Position numbers and translations under genes: made by a program. Below, piece after piece: positions 56,076 through 64,000 of a DNA stretch of 64,000 nt. The stretch is from Microbacterium foliorum (GTDB lineage Bacteria; Actinomycetota; Actinomycetes; Actinomycetales; Microbacteriaceae). The first letter of the stretch is position 1, and every line of letters begins with the position of its first letter. Below the pieces are notes generated by a model. That model was not told the DNA's origin. It was given only the letters and a program-made list of their open reading frames with translations, and did not search any database. The stretch covers positions 2,604,001 through 2,668,000 of the forward strand of contig NZ_CP031425.1 of NCBI RefSeq assembly GCF_003367705.1. Direction: 5' to 3'.

Positions 56076-56705
56076 TCAGCCGACCAGCGTCGCCACGCGG
56101 TCGCGGATCTGCGCTGCGATGGCCTCGGGCGATGCGGAGGCGTCGAGAACGAGGAAGCGCTCGGGCTCGGCCTCGGCCAGGGCGAGATAGGAATCGCGCA
56201 CGCGGGCGTGGAACTCGGTCTTCTCGGCCTCGAGCCGATCGAACGGCTTGTCGGCGGCGTCGAGACGTACCCGCGCCGATTCGGGGTCGAGGTCGAGCAG
56301 CACGGTGAGATCGGGCAGGGCGCCTTCGGCTGCCCACAGCGAGAGGTTGCGGATCTCATCGCCGTCGAGCACACGGCCCGCACCCTGGTAGGCGACCGAC
56401 GAATCGAGATAGCGATCCTGCAGCACGACCTCACCGCGGGCGAGAGCCGGCCTCACGACCGTGGCGACATGGTGTGCGCGGTCGGCGGCATAGAGCAGGG
56501 CCTCGGCGCGCGGTGCGATGTCACCGCGGTGGTGCAGCACGATGTCGCGGATCAGCTGGCCGACTTCGGAGCCGCCGGGCTCGCGGGTGCGCACCACAGT
56601 GCGTCCCGCCTCCGTCAGCCAGTCCGCGAGGAGATCCGACTGGGTCGTCTTGCCCGACCCGTCGCCGCCTTCGAGAGTGATCCAGACACCGGACCCCGAC
56701 GTCAC
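56076..56705 (-). CDS. tmk: Thymidylate kinase
   Basis: 209-residue P-loop kinase converting dTMP to dTDP. Walker A is GGDGSGKTT at about 13-21, the DRX motif appears as QDRYLDSS, and the lid region with RTREPGGSEVG near 42-52 is intact. GTG 56705 is preferred with GAAGG 7 bases upstream; GTG 56738, overlapping the topA stop, is an alternative and would add 11 residues. It lies between topA and holB in a leftward operon. Confidence 0.94.
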   Translation of the reverse strand: MTSGSGVWITLEGGDGSGKTTQSDLLADWLTEAGRTVVRTREPGGSEVGQLIRDIVLHHRGDIAPRAEALLYAADRAHHVATVVRPALARGEVVLQDRYLDSSVAYQGAGRVLDGDEIRNLSLWAAEGALPDLTVLLDLDPESARVRLDAADKPFDRLEAEKTEFHARVRDSYLALAEAEPERFLVLDASASPEAIAAQIRDRVATLVG

Positions 56706-56734
56706 GAACCGGCCTTCACTTCGACTCGCTCCGC

Positions 56735-59593
56735 TCACTCAGTACGACGCTTCGCCGCGTTCGCGGCGCGGGTCGCCGCTGCCTTCTTGGCTGCGGCGGA
56801 GCGCGCAGCGGCCTTCTCTACATCCGTCGCCGACGCCTTGGCCGGAGCCTTCTTGGCGGCAGGCTTCTTCGCGGCGGGCTTCTTGGCCGCGGGCTTCTTC
56901 GCGGCGGGCTTCTTGGCGGGAGCTTTCTTCGCCGCGCCGCGCTTCGGGGCAGGTCCCTTGGCGCGCTTGTCTGCGAGCATCTGCACGGCGATCTCGAAGG
57001 TGATGTCCTCGGGCTTCTGCCCACGGGGGATCGTCACGTTCGTCTCGCCGTCGGTCACATACGCACCGAAGCGACCGTCGCGGATGCGGATCGGCTTGTT
57101 GCTCACCGGGTCGGCCTCGAACTCCGCGAGCGCGCTGGAGGCCCGACGGGATCCTGCGCCGTACTTCGGCTGCGCGTAGATCTCGAGCGCCTTCTCGAGG
57201 GTGACGTCGAAGATCTGCGATTCGCTGTCCAGCGAACGCGAATCGGTCCCCTTCTTCAGGTACGGACCGTAGCGTCCGTTCTGCGCCGTGATCTCGTCGC
57301 CGGTCTCAGGGTCGGCCCCGACCACTCGCGGCAGGCTCAGGAGCTGGAGCGCGGTGTCGAGGTCGATCGTGTCGACGGACATCGACCGGAACAGCGAGCC
57401 CGTGCGCGGCTTCGGCGCAGTCTCCTTCTTCGCCCCCCGCTTCGGCTTGGGCTTCTCCTCGACGACCTCACCGGTCGTCTCGTCGACCTCGGCGTCGTCG
57501 GACACCGGATCGTTCTCCTGCACGTAGGGACCGAAGCGGCCGTCCTTGACGACGACGATCTTGCCGTTCTCCGGGTTGACTCCCAGCACTCGATCGCCCG
57601 CGACGGGAGCATCGATGAGCTCCTGCGCCTTCTCGGCGGTGAGCTCGTCGGGCGCGAGGTCCTCGGGGACGTTCACGATGCGCGGCTTCTCGTCGGGCGC
57701 CGCGGGGTCGGCCACCTCGAGGTACGGACCGTACTTGCCGAAGCGCAGAGTCGCGTTCTCGGTGATCGGCGTGGAGTTCAGCGCCCGCGCATCGATCTCA
57801 CCCAGGTTGTCGACCACCTGGCGGAGGCCGACATGCGAGTCGGATCCGAAGTAGAAGGAGCGCAGCCATTCGACGCGCTTCTGCTCACCGCGGGCGATCG
57901 CGTCGAGATCGTCTTCGAGCGATGCCGTGAAGTCGTAGTCGATCAGGTGCGCGAAGTGCTCCTCGAGCAGTCGGACGACGCTGAAAGCGAGCCAGGTGGG
58001 CACGAGCGCCTGTCCGCGCTTGGTGGCGTAGCCGCGGTCGATCACGGTCCCGATGATGCTCGCGAACGTGGAGGGGCGGCCGATGCCGTGCTCTTCGAGA
58101 GCCTTGACCAGCGAGGCCTCGGTGAATCGCGGCTTGGGCGTGGTGCGGTGCCCCTTGGCCTCGGCATCCGACATCGCGAGCTCATCGCCGACGGCGACCG
58201 CGGGGAGCGACTGGTCGTCGGAGCGGTCCTGGGAGTTGCGCTTCTCATCGCGCCCCTCCTCGTAGGCGTCCAGGAAGCCACGGAACGTGTAGACGGTTCC
58301 GGATGCCGTGAACTCGGCCTTCTGTCCGGCCGCATCCACGGCGATGGTGACCGTGGTCGTCTCGTACTTCGCATCGGCCATCTGGCTCGCGACGGTCCGC
58401 TTCCAGATGAGGTCGTAGAGACGGTGCTCTTCACGGTCCAGCTCGGAGGCGACGGACTTGGGCGTGCGGAAGTTCTCGCCCGAGGGACGGATCGCCTCGT
58501 GCGCCTCCTGCGCGTTCTTGCTCTTCGACTTGTACACGCGCGGCTTGAGCGGCACGGCCGTGTCGCCGTACAGCGCGACGGCCTGGCTGCGCGCAGCCTG
58601 CACCGCCTGCGTGCTCAGCGCCACCGAGTCGGTTCGCATATAGGTGATGTAGCCCTTTTCGTAGAGCCGCTGGGCGACGCTCATCGCCTGCTTGGCGCTC
58701 ATCGAGAGCTTTCGCCCCGCCTCCTGCTGCATCGTGGAGGTGGTGAACGGCGCGTAAGGGCTGCGGGTTCCGGGCTTCGCCTCGACCTTGGTGACCGTGC
58801 CGGACCCGGCCGAGTCGACGGCGAGTGCGAGCGCTGCCGCCTTCTTCTCGTCGAGGATGACGACGGCCTTCTTCAGCGCACCGGTGTCGTCGAAGTCGGT
58901 GCCACGGGCGAGCTGGCCGCCGTCGACGCGGACGAGACGCACCGTGAAACCGGCGCTCGAGGTCGCGACGGCCTCGACGTCCCAGTACTCGGCCGAGACG
59001 AACGCCATGCGTTCGCGCTCTCGCTCGACGATCATCCTGGTGGCGGCGGACTGCACTCGTCCGGCCGACAGTCCGGTCTTGACCTTGTACCAGAGCACGG
59101 GCGAGACGTCCCACCCGTAGAGCCGGTCGAGGATGCGGCGGGTCTCCTGGGCATCGACGAGGTCGGTGTCGAGTTCGCGGGTGTTGCCGATGGCCGCCTG
59201 GATGGCGTCTTTGGTGATCTCGTGGAAGACCATGCGCTTGACGGGCACCTTGGGCTTGAGCGTCTCGAGCAGGTGCCAGGCGATCGCCTCACCTTCGCGG
59301 TCCTCATCAGTGGCGAGCAGGAGCTCGTCGGCGGTCTTGAGCGCACGCTTGAGTTCGGCGACGGTCTTGGTCTTGCGGTCGGAGACCACGTAGTACGGAT
59401 CGAAGTCGTTGTCGACGTCGATCGAGTACTTCCCGTACGCCTGCTTGTCCGAGGCGGGGATGTCCTTCTTGTCTGCGAGGTCGCGGATGTGCCCGACCGA
59501 GCTGAGGACCTCGTAGCCGTCGCCGAGGTACCCCTGAATCGACCGCATCTTCGTCGGGGACTCGACGATGACGAGCTTCTTGCCTTCAGCCAA
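56735..59593 (-). CDS. topA: DNA topoisomerase I
   Basis: 952-residue type IA topoisomerase that relaxes negative supercoils. TOPRIM residues are seen in VIVESPTK and DEDREGEAIAWHL, and the catalytic Tyr near residue 318 in ITYMRTDSV. The actinobacterial C terminus has repeated Topo_C-like modules ending with FGPYVQ or YGPYLK patterns instead of zinc fingers, then a Lys/Ala/Pro tail with four AAKKP repeats near the end. The start is the rare codon TTG at 59593; no ATG or GTG in frame is better placed. Confidence 0.96.
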   Translation of the reverse strand: MAEGKKLVIVESPTKMRSIQGYLGDGYEVLSSVGHIRDLADKKDIPASDKQAYGKYSIDVDNDFDPYYVVSDRKTKTVAELKRALKTADELLLATDEDREGEAIAWHLLETLKPKVPVKRMVFHEITKDAIQAAIGNTRELDTDLVDAQETRRILDRLYGWDVSPVLWYKVKTGLSAGRVQSAATRMIVERERERMAFVSAEYWDVEAVATSSAGFTVRLVRVDGGQLARGTDFDDTGALKKAVVILDEKKAAALALAVDSAGSGTVTKVEAKPGTRSPYAPFTTSTMQQEAGRKLSMSAKQAMSVAQRLYEKGYITYMRTDSVALSTQAVQAARSQAVALYGDTAVPLKPRVYKSKSKNAQEAHEAIRPSGENFRTPKSVASELDREEHRLYDLIWKRTVASQMADAKYETTTVTIAVDAAGQKAEFTASGTVYTFRGFLDAYEEGRDEKRNSQDRSDDQSLPAVAVGDELAMSDAEAKGHRTTPKPRFTEASLVKALEEHGIGRPSTFASIIGTVIDRGYATKRGQALVPTWLAFSVVRLLEEHFAHLIDYDFTASLEDDLDAIARGEQKRVEWLRSFYFGSDSHVGLRQVVDNLGEIDARALNSTPITENATLRFGKYGPYLEVADPAAPDEKPRIVNVPEDLAPDELTAEKAQELIDAPVAGDRVLGVNPENGKIVVVKDGRFGPYVQENDPVSDDAEVDETTGEVVEEKPKPKRGAKKETAPKPRTGSLFRSMSVDTIDLDTALQLLSLPRVVGADPETGDEITAQNGRYGPYLKKGTDSRSLDSESQIFDVTLEKALEIYAQPKYGAGSRRASSALAEFEADPVSNKPIRIRDGRFGAYVTDGETNVTIPRGQKPEDITFEIAVQMLADKRAKGPAPKRGAAKKAPAKKPAAKKPAAKKPAAKKPAAKKAPAKASATDVEKAAARSAAAKKAAATRAANAAKRRTE

Positions 59594-59686
59594 GGGAGCA
59601 TCCTTTCTTCATAGAACTCACATAACCCTAGTTCCCAGTGAGGTCTTCCCAGGCAGGGAGGATTCGCCCCGCGCTAGCGTGTACTC

Positions 59687-60319
59687 ATGCATGGACGCAG
59701 ATTCTCATGGCTGTTGGGCGGAATCGGACTGGTTGCGTGCAGTGTTTCTGGCATAGTTCGCGGCTCCATACTCGGCGCTCCGGCTGTGAACAACACCCTG
59801 ACACTTCTTGGTGACGTGTTGTGGGCGAGCGCCATCCTCATCTTGTCTATCGGCCTGAGCCGCGAGGGTAGCGTCGTCGCACGCAAGCCGCTGGGAGTAA
59901 CGGCATCCGCTGTCGTAGCGGTGTGGCCACTGACCACCACACTGGTTTCTCTCGGCATCACCGCCCAGAACCCAGGGCAGGCTTCGCCCTGGCAGCTCTG
60001 GACGTACCTGTCCATCCTCGTTCCGTTCATGTTTGGGGTGCTCACCGCGGTACAGGTGGCGCGCACTCGAGTAGTGCCCGCTCCGTGGAACTTGGCCCCT
60101 CTCTGGGCGCTCGGAGTTCAAACCGTTGCATGGGTTGTCCCGCAGTTGATCAACGTCACCGCGCCAGCGACCTTCGCGGAAATGGGTACCGTCATCCCTG
60201 CACTTGGGACCCTCGGTTTTCTGGCAACCACGCTGGGCCTTGGCGTCGTGGCGATAGTGCTCTCAAACCGTTCACGAGCAGAATCGACACTGGTGTTCGA
60301 GTCTTCGCCTCGCGAGTAG
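59687..60319 (+). CDS. Hypothetical membrane protein, atypical composition
   Basis: 210-residue protein with six or seven predicted membrane segments and no recognised family motif. It starts MHGRRFSWLLGGIG and ends in a charged tail. The ATG has TAGCGT 6 bases upstream. The gene and the 150 bases around it have clearly lower GC and more varied third positions than its neighbours, and it breaks a leftward block (tmk-topA and tad). These signs suggest recent acquisition. Function unknown. Confidence 0.75.
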   Translation: MHGRRFSWLLGGIGLVACSVSGIVRGSILGAPAVNNTLTLLGDVLWASAILILSIGLSREGSVVARKPLGVTASAVVAVWPLTTTLVSLGITAQNPGQASPWQLWTYLSILVPFMFGVLTAVQVARTRVVPAPWNLAPLWALGVQTVAWVVPQLINVTAPATFAEMGTVIPALGTLGFLATTLGLGVVAIVLSNRSRAESTLVFESSPRE

Positions 60320-60475
60320 CCGTACGTCTGTCAGCCACTATGGCTCGTCACACTCCGCGGCCCCGGTGATGGGTTATGTGTGCACTCTATATTCGAAGCA
60401 CACCATACACACCACCGTGATGGGTTGGTCCCAGTGGTCGCCTGCGTTCGCGCGGGAAAGTGCTTCGTGCGGCCG
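60320..60475. other. Lower-GC gap with no gene
   Basis: The 156 bases after the atypical membrane protein gene contain AT-rich tracts such as CTCTATATTCG and no plausible gene, tRNA or hairpin terminator that I can see. Confidence 0.5.
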
Positions 60476-60805
60476 TCAGGTTCCGTCGGGAGGCCCGGCT
60501 CGGGCTCGGGAGACGGCAGCGAGTCCAGCGTACGCCGCCTTCACCTGCACAGTCGCCACGTACCCGGCCACCGAGCAGTCCGTGAGGGTCGCTCCGGCCG
60601 CCGTCGCGACCCTGCTCGCGAGATCGCAGGGAGCCTCGGATGCGGTGATCGCTCCGCTCACCGCGTCTGCGGCGGCGAGGGCGGCGGCATCGGCCGCTCC
60701 CGCCGCGCGCTGCGCCGTGACCGCCGCTCCCCCGACCGCGGCCAGCCCCAGCGAGAGGGCCGCGGCCACCGCCAGCACGCCGGCGGCGAGAGTCGAGCCC
60801 GCCAT
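60476..60805 (-). CDS. Rv3654c-like TadE-family secreted protein
   Basis: 109-residue protein with an N-terminal membrane segment (MAGSTLAAGVLAVAAALSLG) and a small extracytoplasmic part with two Cys (APCDLA and TDCSVAGY). Size, Ala-rich composition and position match the Rv3654c-type protein at the end of actinobacterial tad clusters. GGGAG lies 8 bases before ATG 60805; longer GTG starts at 60844 or 60856 overlap tadE. It may be a pseudopilin-like component, but its role is not established. Confidence 0.75.
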   Translation of the reverse strand: MAGSTLAAGVLAVAAALSLGLAAVGGAAVTAQRAAGAADAAALAAADAVSGAITASEAPCDLASRVATAAGATLTDCSVAGYVATVQVKAAYAGLAAVSRARAGPPDGT

Positions 60806-60833
60806 CAGCGTGGTCTCCCGGGGATGCAGCCGT

Positions 60834-61211
60834 TCATCGTCCACCGCCGAGAGCACAGCTGTGCGCGCGCAGACCCCACCGGAGGAAGCCGCCGATGCCG
60901 ACCTCGATCCGCGTCGTCACGCACACGAGATCGCCGGAGGCCGTGGTCGACATCGCAGCCCCGGGCACCGCCGCTGCCACCACGCGCACCGCCGCCCCCT
61001 CGTCCTCCCCGCGTCCGAGCAGACGTGCCGCATCGGCGGCAGCGTCTTGGAGGGCGACCTGGTGCGCCGCCGCTCCCAGCGCCCCGACGCCGAGCACGAG
61101 AACGAGCACGACCGCGGGCAGCGCGAGAGCGAGCTCGGCCGCGACGGACCCGCGATCTCCCTCGTTCCCGCACCGGCGCCGGCTCCCGCGCGCGGGAGTC
61201 ACCTCCTTCAC
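60834..61211 (-). CDS. tadE: TadE-like pilus protein
   Basis: 125-residue protein: a short basic start, then GSVAAELALALPAVVLVLV, the TadE-type pilin-like membrane segment with its conserved Glu after the cleavage-like Gly-Ser, then an extracytoplasmic tail. GTG 61211 overlaps the DUF4244 stop by GTGA. TadE and related proteins are minor pilins of tight-adherence (Flp) pili. The Glu at the +5-like position is the usual feature of prepilin peptidase substrates. Confidence 0.85.
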   Translation of the reverse strand: MKEVTPARGSRRRCGNEGDRGSVAAELALALPAVVLVLVLGVGALGAAAHQVALQDAAADAARLLGRGEDEGAAVRVVAAAVPGAAMSTTASGDLVCVTTRIEVGIGGFLRWGLRAHSCALGGGR

Positions 61212-61405
61212 GAGACCGTGAGAGCCCGGCGGATGAGATCGGTGAGGATGCCGCGCACCTCGTCGGATCTCATGATGACCACGAGCAGTCCGGCGAAGGC
61301 GACCGCGGCCATGGTCGTGATCGCGTACTCGGCGGTGGCCGCGCCCGTGTCGTCGCCGAAGAGCGTCGTGGCACGGGTGCGGGTCAGCGGAGGGAGGGTG
61401 TTCAT
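61208..61405 (-). CDS. DUF4244 small pilin-like protein
   Basis: 65-residue protein with a basic N terminus and one membrane segment preceded by GAATAEYAIT, the Flp-type pilin motif with its conserved Glu-Tyr pair. DUF4244 proteins are the probable major pilin of actinobacterial tad loci. The start at 61405 follows AAGGA with good spacing; the longer frame is not conserved. It is fourth in the leftward tad operon behind the F-type platform gene. Confidence 0.88.
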   Translation of the reverse strand: MNTLPPLTRTRATTLFGDDTGAATAEYAITTMAAVAFAGLLVVIMRSDEVRGILTDLIRRALTVS

Positions 61406-61456
61406 GGGTTCCTTCTTTCTCTGGGTGGATGCAGGAGGCATCCGTGGACGCGGCCG

Positions 61457-62368
61457 TCACAGCGGCAGCGGGGTCGAGGAGAGCACGCTCAGCAGCAGCG
61501 GAGCGACGCCGAGCAGCAGGAACGCCGGCAGGGTGCAGACGCCGAGCGGGATCAGGAGTTTCGTCGAGAGTGCGGCCGCACGCAGGCGTCCCTCGATCCG
61601 CGAGGCGTGGCGTTCCTGGGCCGCGGCCGCACGCAGCAGCTCGCCCGCAGGTACTCCCGCGGTCTGCGAGAGCTCGAGCACCGAGCCGATCCGCGCCTCC
61701 CCGCCGTCGCGTCGCGAGACGGGGCTGTCGGCGACGAGGCGCAGCGCCCTCGGGATCGACGCGCCTCCGGCGAGCGCGACCGCGACGAGTTCCGCCTGCA
61801 TGCCAGGCGTTCCGGACTGCGGCCGAGCCCGGCGCAGCAGGCGCCGCGTCCAGGAGCGTGCCGCGAGCACGAGCAGGAGCCCGGCGATGACGCAGACGGC
61901 GCCGGCCGGAGTGCCGAAGATCACCCCGACCGTGTCGAAACCGAGCGCGAATCCCAGGAGCAGTCCGGCGAACGGCAGCCACAGCAGCAGCCGCGCCGTG
62001 CCCGCCGGTTCTGCGAGCGCGATGCGCACATCGTCGGCTGCGGAGGAGGCGTCTCTGAGCGTCTCGGCGATCATGCGCAGCACCTCGGCGAGCGGCGCCC
62101 CGACGGTCGTGGCGATCTCCCACGCGGCGGCGAGGTCGCGCCAGGGGCCTCCCTCCGCCTCGATGGCGGGGATGAGAGCGACACCGTCGTCCATCCGAGC
62201 CGCCACGGCCGCGGCGTGCGGATCGCCGATCGACGCGAGGTGCCGCCAGGCAGCGGCGGGCATGGCGCCCGCCTGCAGCAGTACGGCGAGGGTCTGCACG
62301 GATGTCGCCGCGTCGGCTTCTCTGTCGGCTGCTCTGTCGACTGCCGGTCGACGCCGCAGGGTCACCAC
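61457..62368 (-). CDS. Type II secretion F-family platform protein (TadB/TadC fusion)
   Basis: 303-residue inner-membrane platform protein. Two similar helical T2SSF-like regions lie at about 20-110 and 185-270, each with an LxxAGxxxxxAxRxL-type core (LLQAGAMPAAAWRHL and ALAGGASIPRALRLV), each followed by membrane segments (about 123-170 and 272-298). Mycobacterial loci have two separate genes, Rv3657c and Rv3658c, where this has one. The GTG at 62368 overlaps the tadA stop. Confidence 0.85.
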   Translation of the reverse strand: MVTLRRRPAVDRAADREADAATSVQTLAVLLQAGAMPAAAWRHLASIGDPHAAAVAARMDDGVALIPAIEAEGGPWRDLAAAWEIATTVGAPLAEVLRMIAETLRDASSAADDVRIALAEPAGTARLLLWLPFAGLLLGFALGFDTVGVIFGTPAGAVCVIAGLLLVLAARSWTRRLLRRARPQSGTPGMQAELVAVALAGGASIPRALRLVADSPVSRRDGGEARIGSVLELSQTAGVPAGELLRAAAAQERHASRIEGRLRAAALSTKLLIPLGVCTLPAFLLLGVAPLLLSVLSSTPLPL

Positions 62369-63375
62369 GGGTGCACCTCATCAATGCCCAGGCGCTCCCC
62401 GACCAGGGAGAACGTACCCGCCTGGGCGATGCGGCGCTGCCCCGCGGGCGACCGTTCGAGATGCAGCACGACGGTGAATGCGCTCACCACCTGACGCGCC
62501 AGGGCGGTGGTGTCCATCGCCGCGAGGGCGCCGAGCGCCTCGAGCCGGGCGGGTACGTCGTGCAGGCCGCTGGCATGCAGCGTGCCCGCTCCGCCGTCAT
62601 GCCCCGTGTTGAGGGCCGTCAGCAGCTCCCGCACCTCTTCGCCTCGGCACTCGCCGACGACCAGCCGATCGGGCCGCATCCGCAGCGACTCCCGCACGAG
62701 GCGGGCCAGGCTGATGCCGCCCGCGCCCTCGAGGTTCGGCTGCCGCGCCTCGAGGGCCACATGATGCGGATGCGTCAGCCGCAGTTCTGCCACGTCTTCG
62801 ATCGTCACGATGCGCTCGTCGGTCGGCGCCGCGGCCAGCAGTGCCGCCAAGAGCGTCGTCTTGCCGGTGCCGGTGCCTCCGGTGATCAGGATGTTCGCCC
62901 GCGCGGCGACCAATCGCCGCAACCAGTCGAGCTGACCGTCGGCGAACGTCCCGAGCGCGGACAGCGCCTCGAGATCGGCGGCGCGCACGCGGGGCACACG
63001 GATCGACAGTGCCGTGCCCGACGTCGAGACGGGAGCCAGCACCGCATGCACTCGGATGCCCGATCGCAGTCGCACGTCGACGCAGGGCGCCTGGTCGTCG
63101 ATATGGCGTCCCCCGCTGGCGACGAGGGCGACGGCGAGATCGCGCACCTCGCGCTCGGACATGCTCCACCCCTCCACCGCCTCGGTGCCGCGCCCGCGGT
63201 CGACGAACAGCCCGGACGAGCCGTTCACGAAGATGTCGGTGACCTCGTCGTCGACGCAGAACGGAGCGAGCGCCCCGAAGACCGGGTCGACCTCGACCGA
63301 GGAGCGGAACCGCGCGGACACCGTGTCGTCGGAGGGTGCCACGACACGTGGCCGGAGAACGAAGGGAGCGGACAT
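62362..63375 (-). CDS. tadA: Tad pilus assembly ATPase
   Basis: 337-residue secretion ATPase of the VirB11/TadA family. Walker A is GGTGTGKTT near residue 161, the Asp box follows with ERIVTIEDVAEL, and Walker B appears as DRLVVGECRGEE. It lacks the longer N-terminal part of full TadA proteins. The ATG has TAGTTT 6 bases upstream, giving a leaderless start for the whole operon. It energises pilin export with the TadB/C platform. Confidence 0.93.
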   Translation of the reverse strand: MSAPFVLRPRVVAPSDDTVSARFRSSVEVDPVFGALAPFCVDDEVTDIFVNGSSGLFVDRGRGTEAVEGWSMSEREVRDLAVALVASGGRHIDDQAPCVDVRLRSGIRVHAVLAPVSTSGTALSIRVPRVRAADLEALSALGTFADGQLDWLRRLVAARANILITGGTGTGKTTLLAALLAAAPTDERIVTIEDVAELRLTHPHHVALEARQPNLEGAGGISLARLVRESLRMRPDRLVVGECRGEEVRELLTALNTGHDGGAGTLHASGLHDVPARLEALGALAAMDTTALARQVVSAFTVVLHLERSPAGQRRIAQAGTFSLVGERLGIDEVHPW

Positions 63376-63788
63376 GTCCCGAAACTAGGCCGCGCCCATG
63401 ACGCCCGAGCGCCGAAGAGCCTGCAAGGCACAGAGCCTGTGCGGAACCGCTCGGCGCGCGCATCCGTGCAGAGAGGCACAGGGCCCGCGGACGTCCGCCG
63501 CGGACTCGGGATGGAAGCGCTCCCAGGAACGAGATGGGCGACACCTCACGGGGGGAATGAGGTGTCGCCCAGGGCGCACCCCTGAGGGGGGTCGGGCGCG
63601 CCAAGGCCGGAATGAGAATTCGGCTGCGGTCGAGTGTACGCAAGGCCACCGTCCTCACAAAACCGGGCGGAGTACCGACTTTCGGCAGTATTGGGTGTCC
63701 GTGGCCGGGACTAGATTCACCGTGACCTGATCGCGCTCTCTGCGATCTCGCCTGCAAGACCTGCCGTGCCGCAAAGGAGCGCCTGCCG
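63376..63788. other. Divergent tadA-acs intergenic region
   Basis: The 413 bases hold no convincing gene. A 14-bp hairpin lies at 63535-63571 (arms 63535-63548 and 63558-63571, loop of 9). Promoters for tadA (TAGTTT at 63382-63387 on the minus strand) and acs are expected here; GGGACTAGATT near 63706 is a possible acs -10 region. Confidence 0.6.
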
Positions 63789-64000
63789 ATGAGCAGTCAG
63801 ATCGACCACCTACTCGACGAGACCCGCCGATTCCCTCCGTCCGACGAGTTCGTCGCGCAGTCCGTCTCGTCCCCCGCCCTCTACGAGAGCGCCGCGAACG
63901 ACCGCGAGGCGTTCTGGGGCGAGCAGTCGCGGGACCTCCTCGATTGGCACAGGCCGTTCACACAGGTGCTCGACTGGTCCACTCCCCCGTTCGCGAAGTG
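63789..64000 (+). CDS. acs: Acetate-CoA ligase, N-terminal fragment
   Basis: The first 70 codons of a gene cut by the window's right edge. The N-terminal sequence contains YESAANDREAFWGEQ and the WxxPF segment DWHRPFTQVLDW, typical of acetyl-CoA synthetases (ACS/AMP-forming). The catalytic core lies outside the window, so activity cannot be checked. AAAGGAG lies 11 bases before the ATG. Position after a tad cluster matches acs near Rv3654c-Rv3660c in M. tuberculosis. Confidence 0.85.
   Translation, partial: MSSQIDHLLDETRRFPPSDEFVAQSVSSPALYESAANDREAFWGEQSRDLLDWHRPFTQVLDWSTPPFAK

Noticed and set aside
56820..56935. Alternating repeat near the topA 3' end considered as a CRISPR-like or satellite repeat
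   Set aside because: It encodes the in-frame Lys/Ala/Pro tail of topoisomerase I, which is normal in actinobacteria. No CRISPR array is present in the window.
60320..60475. Possible promoter or small RNA in the AT-richer gap
   Set aside because: No stem-loop or convincing box spacing was found.
63398..63730. A 110-residue plus-strand frame in the tadA-acs gap
   Set aside because: Arg-rich, no start signals and contains the hairpin at 63535-63571.

Overview
The window is high-GC DNA, dense with genes and with strong G/C third-position bias. Gene content and order point to an actinobacterium of the family Microbacteriaceae, most likely Microbacterium or a close relative. Supporting signs are XPB helicase beside its partner, CarD, GlnR, SenX3/RegX3, a SigK/RskA/MPT83 set, msiK, DUF3263 and DUF4244 proteins, fused IspDF and a solitary GroEL behind a CIRCE operator. 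The genus is inferred from sequence character, not from a database match. Many genes start at an ATG or GTG six or seven bases after a TANNNT box, which indicates leaderless transcripts.

Layout. 0-5.4 kb: a helicase-domain partner (cut by the window edge), xpb and a TrcR/TrcS-like two-component pair. 5.5-8.6 kb: an orphan WXG100 protein, groEL, a LytR_C protein and a DUF3263 protein. 8.6-12.7 kb: housekeeping and stress genes (DUF2332, msrB, nitroreductase, YdcZ transporter, HMCES-type SOS protein, MmcQ/YjbR). 12.8-16.6 kb: an ABC exporter followed by a NarL-type kinase/regulator pair, then a convergent aldo/keto reductase. 17.62-20.82 kb: a small integrated element between a 35-bp tRNA-Thr fragment and the intact tRNA-Thr. 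It carries a tyrosine integrase, an ImmA/IrrE protease, one unknown gene and two decayed small genes. 20.9-24.6 kb: a DsbA-fold protein lacking its CxxC, msiK with a two-hairpin leader, and DUF4032. 24.6-30.3 kb: a mostly leftward block with rlmB, cysS, ispDF and carD.

30.4-46.1 kb is dominated by phosphate and nitrogen control. senX3-regX3 lies divergent from phoU, then come gpmA, a methyltransferase, ygfZ, nitrobindin, glnR, ppk, a Nudix/phosphatase fusion and pstSCAB. A tandem PHO box precedes pstS and a 20-bp hairpin separates pstS from pstC. SenX3/RegX3 probably drives pstSCAB, PhoU restrains signalling, and polyphosphate kinase and the Nudix enzyme act on the stored phosphate.

46.2-50.3 kb holds pabC, a candidate structured RNA, a conserved hypothetical, rskA-sigK and an MPT83-like fasciclin lipoprotein with a SigK-type promoter. 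50.4-53.2 kb has tRNA-Lys, a PfpI-family protein, a CGNR regulator, DUF1697, pncA and tRNA-Thr(CGT). 53.3-63.4 kb runs leftward: a secreted TAP-family peptidase, holB, tmk, topA, then a Tad-type pilus cluster, interrupted by one rightward lower-GC membrane protein gene. The window ends in the first 70 codons of acs. The order holB-topA-tad-acs recalls M. tuberculosis Rv3644c-Rv3667.
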